Positions 17,144 through 25,195 of a stretch of 64,000 bases of DNA are shown one piece after another. Origin of the DNA: DASUPK01 sp963728875. Lineage in GTDB: Bacteria; Actinomycetota; Thermoleophilia; Solirubrobacterales; 70-9. The notes under the pieces are model-generated. The model saw only the letters and a program-made list of their open reading frames with translations, did not search any database and had not been told where the DNA came from. The stretch spans positions 372,001 through 436,000 of the forward strand of contig CAVSLJ010000001.1 in NCBI GenBank assembly GCA_963728875.1. Reading direction: 5' to 3'. The translations under genes were made by a program, and so were the position numbers. The number at the start of each line of letters is the position of its first letter. The first letter of the stretch is position 1.

Positions 17144-18633
17144 GCGAGAGCTTCGACGTCGTCGTCGTGGGATCCGGTGCGGGCGGCGGCGTGGTGGCAG
17201 GGGAGCTCGCGCAGCGCGGTCGGAACGTGGTGCTGCTCGAGGCCGGCCCTCATCTGACCGCCGCCGACTTCGTCCGCTGGGAGGCGAAGGCGGCACATGA
17301 CTTCTGGTGGCCGCTCCGCATGGCGATGGTCGACGGCGGCGCCGGCGGCACCGTGCCGATGTTCGGCGGCCGCTGCGTCGGCGGAACGACCACGATGAAC
17401 ACCAAGGTCTCCTTCCGCGCCCACGACTTCGAGTTCGCGAAGTGGCACGAGGCGAGCGGCCTGGTCGGCGACCGCGGCAAGCCCTTCGGGGTCGAGGACC
17501 TCGGCCCGCACTACGAACGGGTCGAGAGGTACCTGGGCGTCCGCGAGCGGGCCGACTGGCCGGAGTGCGTGCGGGCGCTCGATGCCGGCTTCCGCGAGCT
17601 GGGCTCGCAGCTCGAGCCGGTCGACTCCTACACGGACGTCAACTGCATGAAGTGCGGGTCATGCCTGCAGGGCTGCCCGACCAACGCCGGCAAGAACACG
17701 ATGAACACCTACATCCACGACGCCACCGCTGTCGGCAAGCTCGACCTCCGGTCCGGCTCGCCGGTGGAGCGAGTCCTGTTCGATCAGCACAACGGCGGTC
17801 TCGAGGCCACGGGCGTCGAATACGCCAATGCGGACGGCCGGTCCCACACGATCGAGGCGGGCGCCGTGGTGGTCGCCGCCGGTGCACTGAACACGCCGCA
17901 GCTCCTGATCCGCTCCGGGCTGCCCGAGGCGAGCGGAGGCTCACCCAGCAGCGGGTGGATCGGACGCAACCTGGGCCTCCACCCCGCCGCCTTCGTCTTC
18001 GGCCTCTTCGACGAGGTCCAGGACGCCCACCGCGTCTATCCCATCACCTCGCACTGCATGGACTTCATGCGCGACGAGGACGGCGGCTTCGTGCTCGAGG
18101 CCTCCACCATCCAGGACCCGATCGGCTTCGCGACCAGCATCTCGGACGAGGACGGGCCGATGTGGGGCGAGCGCCTGGTGGAGGCGGTCCGCCGGTACCG
18201 CAATTGGAACGGGATCCTGATCCTCGCCAACGACGAGAACAACGGCCGCGTGGTCGTCGGCGAGGACGGCGCGGAGAGCTTCGAGGCCCACTTCGATCCG
18301 GTCGAGCTCGAGCGGATGAAGAACGGACAGGACTATGCCCGCCGCGTGATGGAGGCCGCCGGAGCAACTCGGATCGCGTGGACAGGGCCGGCGAGCACGC
18401 ACGTGCAGGGGACCTGCCGCATGGGATCAGATCCCGAGCGATCGGTGGTCGACGAGAACTGCGAGTCGCACGACGTAAAGAGGCTGTTCGTCGGCGACGC
18501 CTCGCTCTTCACGCGCACCCTCTCGGTGAACCCCTCGCTGACGATCATGGCCCTCGCCGACCGGCTCGCCCAGCACCTGGACGAGGACCCGAACGACTAC
18601 CTGAGCGCACGGGCAGCGGAGGTCACGGCGTGA
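17140..18633 (+). CDS. GMC-family FAD-dependent dehydrogenase with cysteine cluster motif
   Basis: 497 residues from the ATG at 17140. FAD-binding GSGAGGGVVAGELA with LLEAG is at the N-terminus, and the GMC C-terminal catalytic block contains HVQGTCRMGSDP and VNPSLTIMALADR. A ferredoxin-like C-x2-C-x2-C-x3-CP (CMKCGSCLQGCP) sits at about residue 170. In FAD-glucose-dehydrogenase relatives, cysteines in this part bind an Fe-S cluster that passes electrons onward. It pairs with the small subunit upstream. It probably oxidises an alcohol on the catabolic substrate; the acceptor is unknown. Confidence 0.85.
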   Translation: MSESFDVVVVGSGAGGGVVAGELAQRGRNVVLLEAGPHLTAADFVRWEAKAAHDFWWPLRMAMVDGGAGGTVPMFGGRCVGGTTTMNTKVSFRAHDFEFAKWHEASGLVGDRGKPFGVEDLGPHYERVERYLGVRERADWPECVRALDAGFRELGSQLEPVDSYTDVNCMKCGSCLQGCPTNAGKNTMNTYIHDATAVGKLDLRSGSPVERVLFDQHNGGLEATGVEYANADGRSHTIEAGAVVVAAGALNTPQLLIRSGLPEASGGSPSSGWIGRNLGLHPAAFVFGLFDEVQDAHRVYPITSHCMDFMRDEDGGFVLEASTIQDPIGFATSISDEDGPMWGERLVEAVRRYRNWNGILILANDENNGRVVVGEDGAESFEAHFDPVELERMKNGQDYARRVMEAAGATRIAWTGPASTHVQGTCRMGSDPERSVVDENCESHDVKRLFVGDASLFTRTLSVNPSLTIMALADRLAQHLDEDPNDYLSARAAEVTA

Positions 18634-19667
18634 AGGCGGCGGTACTGAACGAGTACAACCATCCTCTCGAGCTGGAGGAACGCCCCGAGCCCGAGCTCAC
18701 CCGCCCCAACCAGGTGCGCGTGAAGATCGAGGCGGCGGGGGTCTGCTCGACGGATCTGCACGCGATCGACGGCGAGATGGGCCCGGCGGGGATGGACGTC
18801 CCCCGCGTGCTCGGCCATGAGAACGGCGGCCGCGTGGAAGCGGTCGGGGACCTGGTCACGAGCGTCCGGGTCGGCGACCCGGTGCTGATCTACCCGGCGC
18901 ACAGCTGCGGCGTCTGCGTCAATTGCCGCAGGGGATTCGACATGCAGTGCGAGCGCCATCAGTTCACCGGACTGACCCTTGACGGAGGCTTCACCGAGTA
19001 CCTGGTCGTCGGCGAGCGACAGATCGTGCCGCTCCCGCTCGGGGTCGATCCGGTGGATGTCGCGCCGCACTCGGACGCTGGAATCACCGCCTACCATGCC
19101 ATCAAGAGGGTCGCCCACCTGATGCTCCCCGGCTCCGTGACCGTCGTCCTCGGGGCCGGCGGAGTCGGCCACATCGGCCTGCAGCTCGCGCGGGAGCTCG
19201 GCGGCGGCACGGTGCTCGTCGTCGATCCTCATCCCGATCGCCGCAAGCTCGCGGAGGAGCTCGGAGCGGATTGGGCCATCGAGGCGGACGGCGCGGTCGA
19301 GTCCGTGTGGGAGCTCAGCCAAGGCCACGGCGCCGACCTGGTCCTCGACTTCGTCGGCATCGATCAGACGCACGCCGATGGCCTCGGCATGCTCGCCCAG
19401 CGGGGCACCTACTCGATCGTGGGCTTCGGGGGGACGATCGCCATGCCCTCGGTCGCGCTGGTGAGCCAGGAGCAGACTCTCGTCGCCAACCTGGTCGGCA
19501 GCTGGACCGACCTCTGGGAGGTCGTGCAGCTCCACGCGGCCGGCAGGATCACGCTGAAGACGGAGACCCATCCGCTCGACGAGGTGAACGAGGTGCTCGG
19601 CAGGCTTCGCGAGGGCGACATCACCGGGCGAGCGGTACTGCTCCCCCATCAGAACGGCGCCGGCTGA
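18630..19667 (+). CDS. Zinc-dependent medium-chain alcohol dehydrogenase
   Basis: 345 residues, GTG at 18630 overlapping the GMC stop. Catalytic zinc ligands (Cys in AAGVCSTDLH, GHENGG) and the structural zinc lobe C-x2-C-x2-C-x7-C (CGVCVNCRRGFDMQC) are complete. The Rossmann motif VLGAGGVGHIGLQ and Asp in VVDPHPDRRK indicate NAD+ preference. It would oxidise an alcohol to an aldehyde or ketone, perhaps handing over to the GMC enzyme or ALDH products. Confidence 0.88.
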   Translation: MKAAVLNEYNHPLELEERPEPELTRPNQVRVKIEAAGVCSTDLHAIDGEMGPAGMDVPRVLGHENGGRVEAVGDLVTSVRVGDPVLIYPAHSCGVCVNCRRGFDMQCERHQFTGLTLDGGFTEYLVVGERQIVPLPLGVDPVDVAPHSDAGITAYHAIKRVAHLMLPGSVTVVLGAGGVGHIGLQLARELGGGTVLVVDPHPDRRKLAEELGADWAIEADGAVESVWELSQGHGADLVLDFVGIDQTHADGLGMLAQRGTYSIVGFGGTIAMPSVALVSQEQTLVANLVGSWTDLWEVVQLHAAGRITLKTETHPLDEVNEVLGRLREGDITGRAVLLPHQNGAG

Positions 19668-19674
19668 ACCGGGG

Positions 19675-20589
19675 ATGAGGGTTGTCGAGGTGACGAAGCT
19701 CGGGGGGCCGGAGATGCTGCGGGTCGCCGAGCGCCCCGACCCCGAGCCGGGCGCGGGCCAGGTCGTCGTTCGGGTCCGGGCGGCGAACGTGAACCCGACC
19801 GACCTCGGGGCGCGTCAGGGCGCCGGGCGTGTCACTCCCCCGGATCCGCCCTTCGTGCTCGGCTGGGACCTGGCCGGACAGGTGACGGCGGCTGGCGACG
19901 GCGTCGAGGACCTCCAACCCGGCGATCGCGTGGTCGGGATGGTCCAGTGGTACGACGCCGGAGGCTCGGTGGGCGCCTACGCCGAGTCCGTCGCCTTCGA
20001 GGCCGATTGGCTGGTGCCCATGCCCGACGGACTTGACTACGAGACGGCCGCCACGATCCCGCTGAACGCGCTGACCGCACGGCAGGGGCTCGAGCTGCTG
20101 GATCCGCCGGAGGAGTGCGATCTCCTCGTCACCGGCGCGAGCGGCGCGGTCGGAAGCTTCGCGGTGCAGCTCGCCGCCGAAGCCGGGCACCGGGTGATCG
20201 CGCAGGCCGGCCGGGACGATGAACGGTGGCCCCACACCCTGGGGGCCGCCGAGGTCCTGCCGCGCGGAATGGATCTCGGCGCGATCGACCCGGTGCCCGC
20301 GATCTTCGATGCCGTGCCGCTCGGCGAAGCGGCCTTCGCGGCGGTCCAGGACGGTGGGGCGATAGTCAGCACCCGGCGCCCGCCCGAGGCGCCTCCGGAG
20401 CGCCGGATCCGCCAGGAGTCGTTTCTCGTTCATCACGACCGGGAGGCGCTGCGCGAGCTGGTCGACGCCGTCACCGCGGGGAGGCTCCGCACCCGGGTCG
20501 ATCGGACGCTGCCGCTCGCCGAAGCCGCGGAGGCCCACCGCCTGGTCGAGGCCGGAGCGCTGCACGGAAAGGTGGTCCTGACCCCATGA
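19675..20589 (+). CDS. Quinone-oxidoreductase-type (zinc-free) MDR family protein
   Basis: 304 residues of the NADPH:quinone reductase branch of the medium-chain dehydrogenase superfamily. It has the N-terminal GroES-like fold (VRAANVNPTDLGARQG), GWDLAGQVTAAG and the NADPH loop VTGASGAVGSFAVQLAAEAG, but lacks zinc-binding cysteines. These enzymes reduce enones or quinones. It is seven bases behind the ADH gene and 14 bases before the hydrolase gene, so same operon. Confidence 0.83.
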   Translation: MRVVEVTKLGGPEMLRVAERPDPEPGAGQVVVRVRAANVNPTDLGARQGAGRVTPPDPPFVLGWDLAGQVTAAGDGVEDLQPGDRVVGMVQWYDAGGSVGAYAESVAFEADWLVPMPDGLDYETAATIPLNALTARQGLELLDPPEECDLLVTGASGAVGSFAVQLAAEAGHRVIAQAGRDDERWPHTLGAAEVLPRGMDLGAIDPVPAIFDAVPLGEAAFAAVQDGGAIVSTRRPPEAPPERRIRQESFLVHHDREALRELVDAVTAGRLRTRVDRTLPLAEAAEAHRLVEAGALHGKVVLTP

Positions 20590-20603
20590 GCGAGGAGGAG
20601 TAG

Positions 20604-21341
20604 ATGGCGAGGATCGTCATGGTTCACGGCGCCTGGGGCGGGGCCTGGATCTGGGAGAAGGTGGTGGAACCCCTGGAAGCGGCGGGACACAAGGTGGAGA
20701 CCCTCGATCTGCCCGGCGCCGGCGACGACCACACGCCGCTGGAGCAGATCAACCTGGACCTCTACGCCAAGCGGATCTGCGACGTGCTCGGCGCGAGCCC
20801 CGAGCAGGCCGTCCTGGTCGGGCACAGCATGGGCGGCATGGCCGTCACCCAGGCTGCATCGCGCTGCCCGGGCCGCGTCGCGTCGCTGATCTACGTCGCC
20901 GCGTTTCTTCCCGGGGAGGGCCAGAGCCTGGTCGGCCTGACCGAGCTACCTGAGGGGAAGGGTGACCACGTCCAGGCGACGATGGTCGTCTCCGGCGAGC
21001 CCCCGATCGCCGAGCTCTCCGAGGAGGACTCGATCATCGCCTTCTACAACCTGGCGCCCCCCGACGTCGCCAAATGGGCAGCCGGGATGCAGAGGCCCCA
21101 GCCGGCCGTCCCGATGATGGATCCCGCCCATCTCACCGACGGCTACGAGAACATCCCTCGCAGCTACATCCACTGCACCCGGGACCAGGCCAACATGCCC
21201 GCCCTGCAGCGCCGGATGATGAAGGAGCGCGGCGTCAGCCCCGTGATCGAGCTCGAGACCGATCACGTGCCCCACCTCTCCGCCCCCGATGAGCTGGTCC
21301 GCGCCATCGACGAGCTCGCCCGCCAGGGGGTGCCCGCATGA
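20604..21341 (+). CDS. Alpha/beta-hydrolase (esterase), tandem copy 1
   Basis: 245 residues. The HGAWGGAWIW oxyanion region is at the start, the nucleophile elbow GHSMGG at about residue 75 and the catalytic His in ETDHVPHLS near the end. It is closest in pattern to the plant-methylesterase/hydroxynitrile-lyase-like branch of small esterases. Strong GAGGAGGAG ribosome site. It is clearly a duplicate of the next gene (same length, same LDLPGAGDD/DLPGSGDD segment). Confidence 0.83.
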   Translation: MARIVMVHGAWGGAWIWEKVVEPLEAAGHKVETLDLPGAGDDHTPLEQINLDLYAKRICDVLGASPEQAVLVGHSMGGMAVTQAASRCPGRVASLIYVAAFLPGEGQSLVGLTELPEGKGDHVQATMVVSGEPPIAELSEEDSIIAFYNLAPPDVAKWAAGMQRPQPAVPMMDPAHLTDGYENIPRSYIHCTRDQANMPALQRRMMKERGVSPVIELETDHVPHLSAPDELVRAIDELARQGVPA

Positions 21342-22069
21342 GATTCGTGCTGGTTCATGGAGCGTTCGTCGGCAGCTGGATCTGGGAGCCGCTCGCCGAG
21401 CGGCTCGAGGAGATCGGGCACTCGGTCGAGGCACCGGACCTGCCGGGATCCGGAGACGACCGGACACCCGTGGAGGAGGTGACCTTGGATGCCTACGCAG
21501 AACGGATCTGCGAGCTGCTGGACGCCAGCCCAGAGCCGTCGATCCTGGTCGCCAACAGCATGGGCGGCATCGTCATCTCGGAGGCGGCGGCCCGCCGGCC
21601 CGAGCGTGTCAAGCGCCTCGTCTACGTGGCGGCCTTCGCGCCTGGCGACGGCCAGAGCCTGGTCGACCTGACGAGCCTGCCCGAGGGGGCCGACGACCTC
21701 GTGCAGCAGACGGTCGTCGTCTCGGGCGACCCACCGATCGGGACCCTGCCGGAGTCGACCTGCCAGGCGTCGAACGGGGACTGCCCGCCCGAGGTGATGG
21801 ACTGGGCGGTGAGCAGAACGGGTTCACAGGCGTTCGCTCCGCTAACTGCGCCCGTCTCCCTGAACCGGGAGTTCGACCGGATCCCCCGGACCTACGTGCT
21901 CTGCACCGAGGACCGCATCGTGCCGCCGGGGCTGCAGCGCCGGATGGTGAGGGACCGGGAGATCACCGACGTGATCGAGCTGGCCTCGGGCCATCATCCA
22001 CAGCTCTCCAGGATCGACGAGCTCGCTCACCTCCTGCATCAGCGTGCGAAGAGCGAGGTTCCGGCGTGA
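21338..22069 (+). CDS. Alpha/beta-hydrolase (esterase), tandem copy 2
   Basis: 243 residues, paralogue of the preceding gene with ATGA overlap. HGAFVGSWIW and PDLPGSGDD align with copy 1. Its nucleophile elbow reads ANSMGG, so the first glycine of G-x-S-x-G is replaced by Ala. The catalytic His region is SGHHPQLS. It has a small insertion with two cysteines (TCQASNGDCPP) that copy 1 lacks. The two copies may therefore act on different esters. Confidence 0.83.
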   Translation: MRFVLVHGAFVGSWIWEPLAERLEEIGHSVEAPDLPGSGDDRTPVEEVTLDAYAERICELLDASPEPSILVANSMGGIVISEAAARRPERVKRLVYVAAFAPGDGQSLVDLTSLPEGADDLVQQTVVVSGDPPIGTLPESTCQASNGDCPPEVMDWAVSRTGSQAFAPLTAPVSLNREFDRIPRTYVLCTEDRIVPPGLQRRMVRDREITDVIELASGHHPQLSRIDELAHLLHQRAKSEVPA

Positions 22070-22632
22070 GCCCCGGCGCACCGCGTCCCGCCTCCGGGCT
22101 CTTCACCGATCCGCGGCCGATCGAGGCCATCGGCGACCTGTTCGCGAACGTATGGCAGGTCTGTTACGTCACCCCCGATCTCGACCGCGGAATGGAGGAG
22201 CTGCGCGAGCTGTTCGGGATCGAGAACTCCACCGAGGTGCCGGTGGAGGGAGCCACCTTCATGAAGGGTGGCGAGCCCGTCGAGTGGGAGCCGCGGGTGG
22301 CGATGGGGGCCCGCGGAGGCATGATCATCGAGCTGATCGAGCCGGTCTCCGGCGAGGTCGACTTCTACCGTCGCTTCCTGCCCGGGAACGGGGGCATGCT
22401 CGGTTTCCACCACCTCGCGACACTGGTTCCGCTCGGCGACGAGCCCTGGGCCGGCGTCGAGAAGCTGCTCGGCGAGCACGGGCTGTCATTCGAGTACACG
22501 ATCCTGATTCCCGATCGCGCCAGGCTCGCCTACGTCGACACGACCGCCCAGCTCGGCCACTACCTCGAGCTCTGCCAGCTCGAGAAGGCGGACACCGACT
22601 TCTTCAGCGGGCTGATCGCCAAGAGCGCCTAG
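22066..22632 (+). CDS. VOC-superfamily (glyoxalase-like) protein
   Basis: 188 residues, GTG at 22066 overlapping the hydrolase stop by four bases. VCYVTPDLDRGMEELRELFG opens the VOC fold, GFHHLATLVP holds the second metal-ligand His and GHYLELCQL the terminal Glu. It resembles the glyoxalase_4 group found in aromatic and steroid catabolism clusters. It is the last clearly coupled gene of the GMC operon. Confidence 0.78.
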   Translation: MSPGAPRPASGLFTDPRPIEAIGDLFANVWQVCYVTPDLDRGMEELRELFGIENSTEVPVEGATFMKGGEPVEWEPRVAMGARGGMIIELIEPVSGEVDFYRRFLPGNGGMLGFHHLATLVPLGDEPWAGVEKLLGEHGLSFEYTILIPDRARLAYVDTTAQLGHYLELCQLEKADTDFFSGLIAKSA

Positions 22633-22722
22633 CGGATAGCCCCCTTCCACGGATAGAGGGGTGATTTCCAACCGCCGCCTTCATGGAAAAGCAGCACTCA
22701 GTCGAGAGATACTGCATGGGCG

Positions 22723-23118
22723 ATGTCGCAGGAGAACGTCGAGATCGTGCGCCGTTTCTATGACGCGTTCCTAGGCGGCGACCTGGAATCTGCCTTTGCA
22801 GTTTTCGACCCGGAGATCGAGGCCTACGATCACGACATACCGGAGTCCGGTGAGTACCGGGGGTTGGAAGGGCTGTCTCGCTGGCAGGCCGATTGGGAGA
22901 GCAGTTGGGAAAACTGGAGTTGGGATCCGGAGGAATTCATCGAGGCCGGTGAGCGCGTCGTCGCGGTTCTCCGCGTTCACGCCAGGGGTCGCCATAGTGG
23001 CGTCGATGTCGAACGCATCGACGGTGCGGTGTGGACGCTGAGAGAAGGCAAGTGCGTGCGACTTGACTATTACGGCAGCAGAGACGAGGTCCTCGAAGCC
23101 GCCGGGCTGTCGGAGTAG
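22723..23118 (+). CDS. SnoaL/NTF2-like (ketosteroid-isomerase fold) protein
   Basis: 131 residues with the usual opening SQENVEIVRRFYDAFLGGD, DPEIEAYDH and the strand VWTLREGKCVRLDYYGSRDEVLEAAGL at the end. These small cone-shaped proteins bind hydrophobic ligands, and some catalyse isomerisation or cyclisation. Base composition is slightly lower in GC than its neighbours and it lies 90 bases after the operon, so it may be independently transcribed. No function can be given. Confidence 0.75.
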   Translation: MSQENVEIVRRFYDAFLGGDLESAFAVFDPEIEAYDHDIPESGEYRGLEGLSRWQADWESSWENWSWDPEEFIEAGERVVAVLRVHARGRHSGVDVERIDGAVWTLREGKCVRLDYYGSRDEVLEAAGLSE

Positions 23119-23176
23119 GCGCTTTGGACGAAGAGCAGCGCTTTGAAGATCACACCCTTTTCGCATGGAAGGGCGC

Positions 23177-25177
23177 CTAGCGTGTGATGTAGCGCCGACG
23201 CTCGGAGCCGCGCTGCGACGCGTAGGCGACGAACGCGTCGAGCGCCTGCGGATCAGCGAGGGCGTCCCTGCTCGCCACCTTCTCGGGCGAATCGCCGAGC
23301 ATGATCCGCTTCACCGGCAGCTCGAGCTTCTTCATGGTCAGCGTCTTCGGGATCGCGGGGACGGCCTCGATCGTGTCGGGAACGTGCCGGGGCGAGAGGG
23401 CGCCGCGGAGCTCTGAGGCGATTCGCCCGCGGAGCTGGTCGTCGAGCTCGGTGTCCTCGACGAGCGCCACGAACAGGATCAGCTCGCCCGCCCCGCCCTC
23501 GGGGTCCTCGATGTGGACGACGAGGCTCTCCTGGACCTCCTCGAGCCCCTCGACCACCGAGTAGACCTCGCCGGTCCCGAGGCGGACGCCACCGCGATTC
23601 AGGGTCGCGTCGGAGCGCCCGGTGATCACGCAGCTGCCGCGCTCGGTGAACATGATCCAGTCGCCGTGTCGCCAGACGCCCGGGAAGTGCTCGAAGTAGG
23701 CGGCCCGGTAGCGCTCGTCACCGGGGTCGTTCCAGAAGCCGACCGGCATCGAGGGCATGGGTTGCCTGATCACCAGCTCGCCCAGCTCGCCCACCACGGG
23801 TTGCGCGTTCTCGTCGAACGCCGCCACGTCCACCGCCAGGCAGCAGCCGGCGATCTCGCCCCGGTAGACGGGCTGCATCGGGCTGCCCTGGACCATCCCG
23901 GTGCAGACGTCCGTCCCACCGCTGCCGACGTTGAGAAGGACGTCGGAGCCGAGCTGCTCGTAGATCCAGTCGAATCCCTCGGGCGGAAGTGGCGAGCCGG
24001 CGGCGCAGAACTGGCGGATGCTGGAGAGATCCATGTCGCGGAGGTCGACGCCTCCCTTGCGGCAGGCCATCAAGAAGGCGGGAACGGCGCCCATCAGCGT
24101 CGGCCGAAGCTCCTCGGCGAGGCGCCACTGAGCCGAGAGGTCCGGATACATCGGATTGCCGTCGAGCATCACGATCGAGGCCCGCAACAGCAGCGAGTTC
24201 ACCAGAGCCATCCACATCATCCAGGCGGTGGTGGTGAACCAGAGCAGCCTGTCGCCGGGCTGCTGGTCCCAGCTCAGGCCCTGGTTCTTAAAGGCCTCGA
24301 TCAGGATGCCGCCGTGGCGATGGACGATCGCCTTCGGCAGGCCGGTCGTCCCGGAGGAGAAGAGGACGCAGAGCGGGTGGTCGAAGCCGAGCGGGTCGAA
24401 CTCGAGCGGCCCGCTCTCGGCGAGCAGCTCGTCCCACTCCGTGCAGTCGGGCAGGGCATCGCCGGGACCCCCCGCGTAGGGGACGTGAACGACGTGCTCG
24501 AGACTGGGCAACGCCTCGCGGAGCTTGGCGACCTCGGCGCGGCGGTCGATCGGCTTGTCGCCGTAGGCATAGCCGGCGATCGCGAGGAGCAGCTTCGGCT
24601 CGAGCTGGCCGAAGCGGTCGATCACGCTGCGCGGCCCGAACTCCGGCGCGCAGGTGGCCCAGATCGCTCCCAGGCTCGCCGCGGCCAGGAACGCGACCAG
24701 CGTCTCCGGGACGTTGGGCAGATAGGCGACCACCCGGTCGCCGGGCCCGATCCCGAGCCGCAGCAGGCCCGCCCGGGCGCGCGCGACCTGCTCGCGCAGC
24801 TCGCCGAAGGTGAGCTCGAAGTCGGCGCGGGTCTGCGACCGGGCCAGCACCGCCACGCGATCGGCGTCCTCGTCGCGCCCCACCATGTGCTCGGCGTAGT
24901 TGAGACGGGAGCCCACGAACCACTCGGCGCCGGGCATCTCGCGCGAGCCGAGCACCCGCTCGTACGGGGTGTGCGCCCGGATCTCGAAGAAGTCCCAGAG
25001 CGACCCCCAGAAGCCCTCCAGGTCGTCGACCGACCAGCGCCAGAGCTCGTCGTATCCGGCATGGTCGATTCCCCTCTCCTCCCGCAGCCAACCGAGGTAG
25101 CGGCCAACCTGCGTCGTCTCGCGGACGTCCGCGGGCGGCGTCCAGAGCACCGATCCGATCTCCTCCACGCGTGCCAT
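23177..25177 (-). CDS. Acetoacetyl-CoA synthetase-like acyl-CoA ligase
   Basis: 666 residues, ATG at 25177 (a GTG sits just before it). It has the full adenylate-forming enzyme with the acetoacetyl-CoA synthetase layout: N-terminal cap with LWRWSVDDLEGFWGSLW, P-loop SSGTTGLPKAIVHRHGG, GRSDATLNRGGVRLGT hinge and the C-terminal catalytic Lys region TMKKLELPVKR. Family enzymes activate acetoacetate with ATP and CoA. In this island a beta-keto aromatic acid is an alternative substrate (inference). It is divergent from the DpgC-like gene, with a palindrome between them. Confidence 0.86.
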   Translation of the reverse strand: MARVEEIGSVLWTPPADVRETTQVGRYLGWLREERGIDHAGYDELWRWSVDDLEGFWGSLWDFFEIRAHTPYERVLGSREMPGAEWFVGSRLNYAEHMVGRDEDADRVAVLARSQTRADFELTFGELREQVARARAGLLRLGIGPGDRVVAYLPNVPETLVAFLAAASLGAIWATCAPEFGPRSVIDRFGQLEPKLLLAIAGYAYGDKPIDRRAEVAKLREALPSLEHVVHVPYAGGPGDALPDCTEWDELLAESGPLEFDPLGFDHPLCVLFSSGTTGLPKAIVHRHGGILIEAFKNQGLSWDQQPGDRLLWFTTTAWMMWMALVNSLLLRASIVMLDGNPMYPDLSAQWRLAEELRPTLMGAVPAFLMACRKGGVDLRDMDLSSIRQFCAAGSPLPPEGFDWIYEQLGSDVLLNVGSGGTDVCTGMVQGSPMQPVYRGEIAGCCLAVDVAAFDENAQPVVGELGELVIRQPMPSMPVGFWNDPGDERYRAAYFEHFPGVWRHGDWIMFTERGSCVITGRSDATLNRGGVRLGTGEVYSVVEGLEEVQESLVVHIEDPEGGAGELILFVALVEDTELDDQLRGRIASELRGALSPRHVPDTIEAVPAIPKTLTMKKLELPVKRIMLGDSPEKVASRDALADPQALDAFVAYASQRGSERRRYITR

Positions 25178-25195
25178 CACGCTCGGACTGAGATA

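Noticed and set aside
22640..22662. CCCC...GGGG pairing after the VOC gene as a terminator
   Set aside because: Only four clean pairs with a mismatch next to them, and no T-run.
23119..23141. Hairpin GCGCT-N13-AGCGC after the SnoaL-like gene as a terminator, also a repeated GCGCTTTG
   Set aside because: Only five paired bases, a long loop and no run of T after it; too weak to call.
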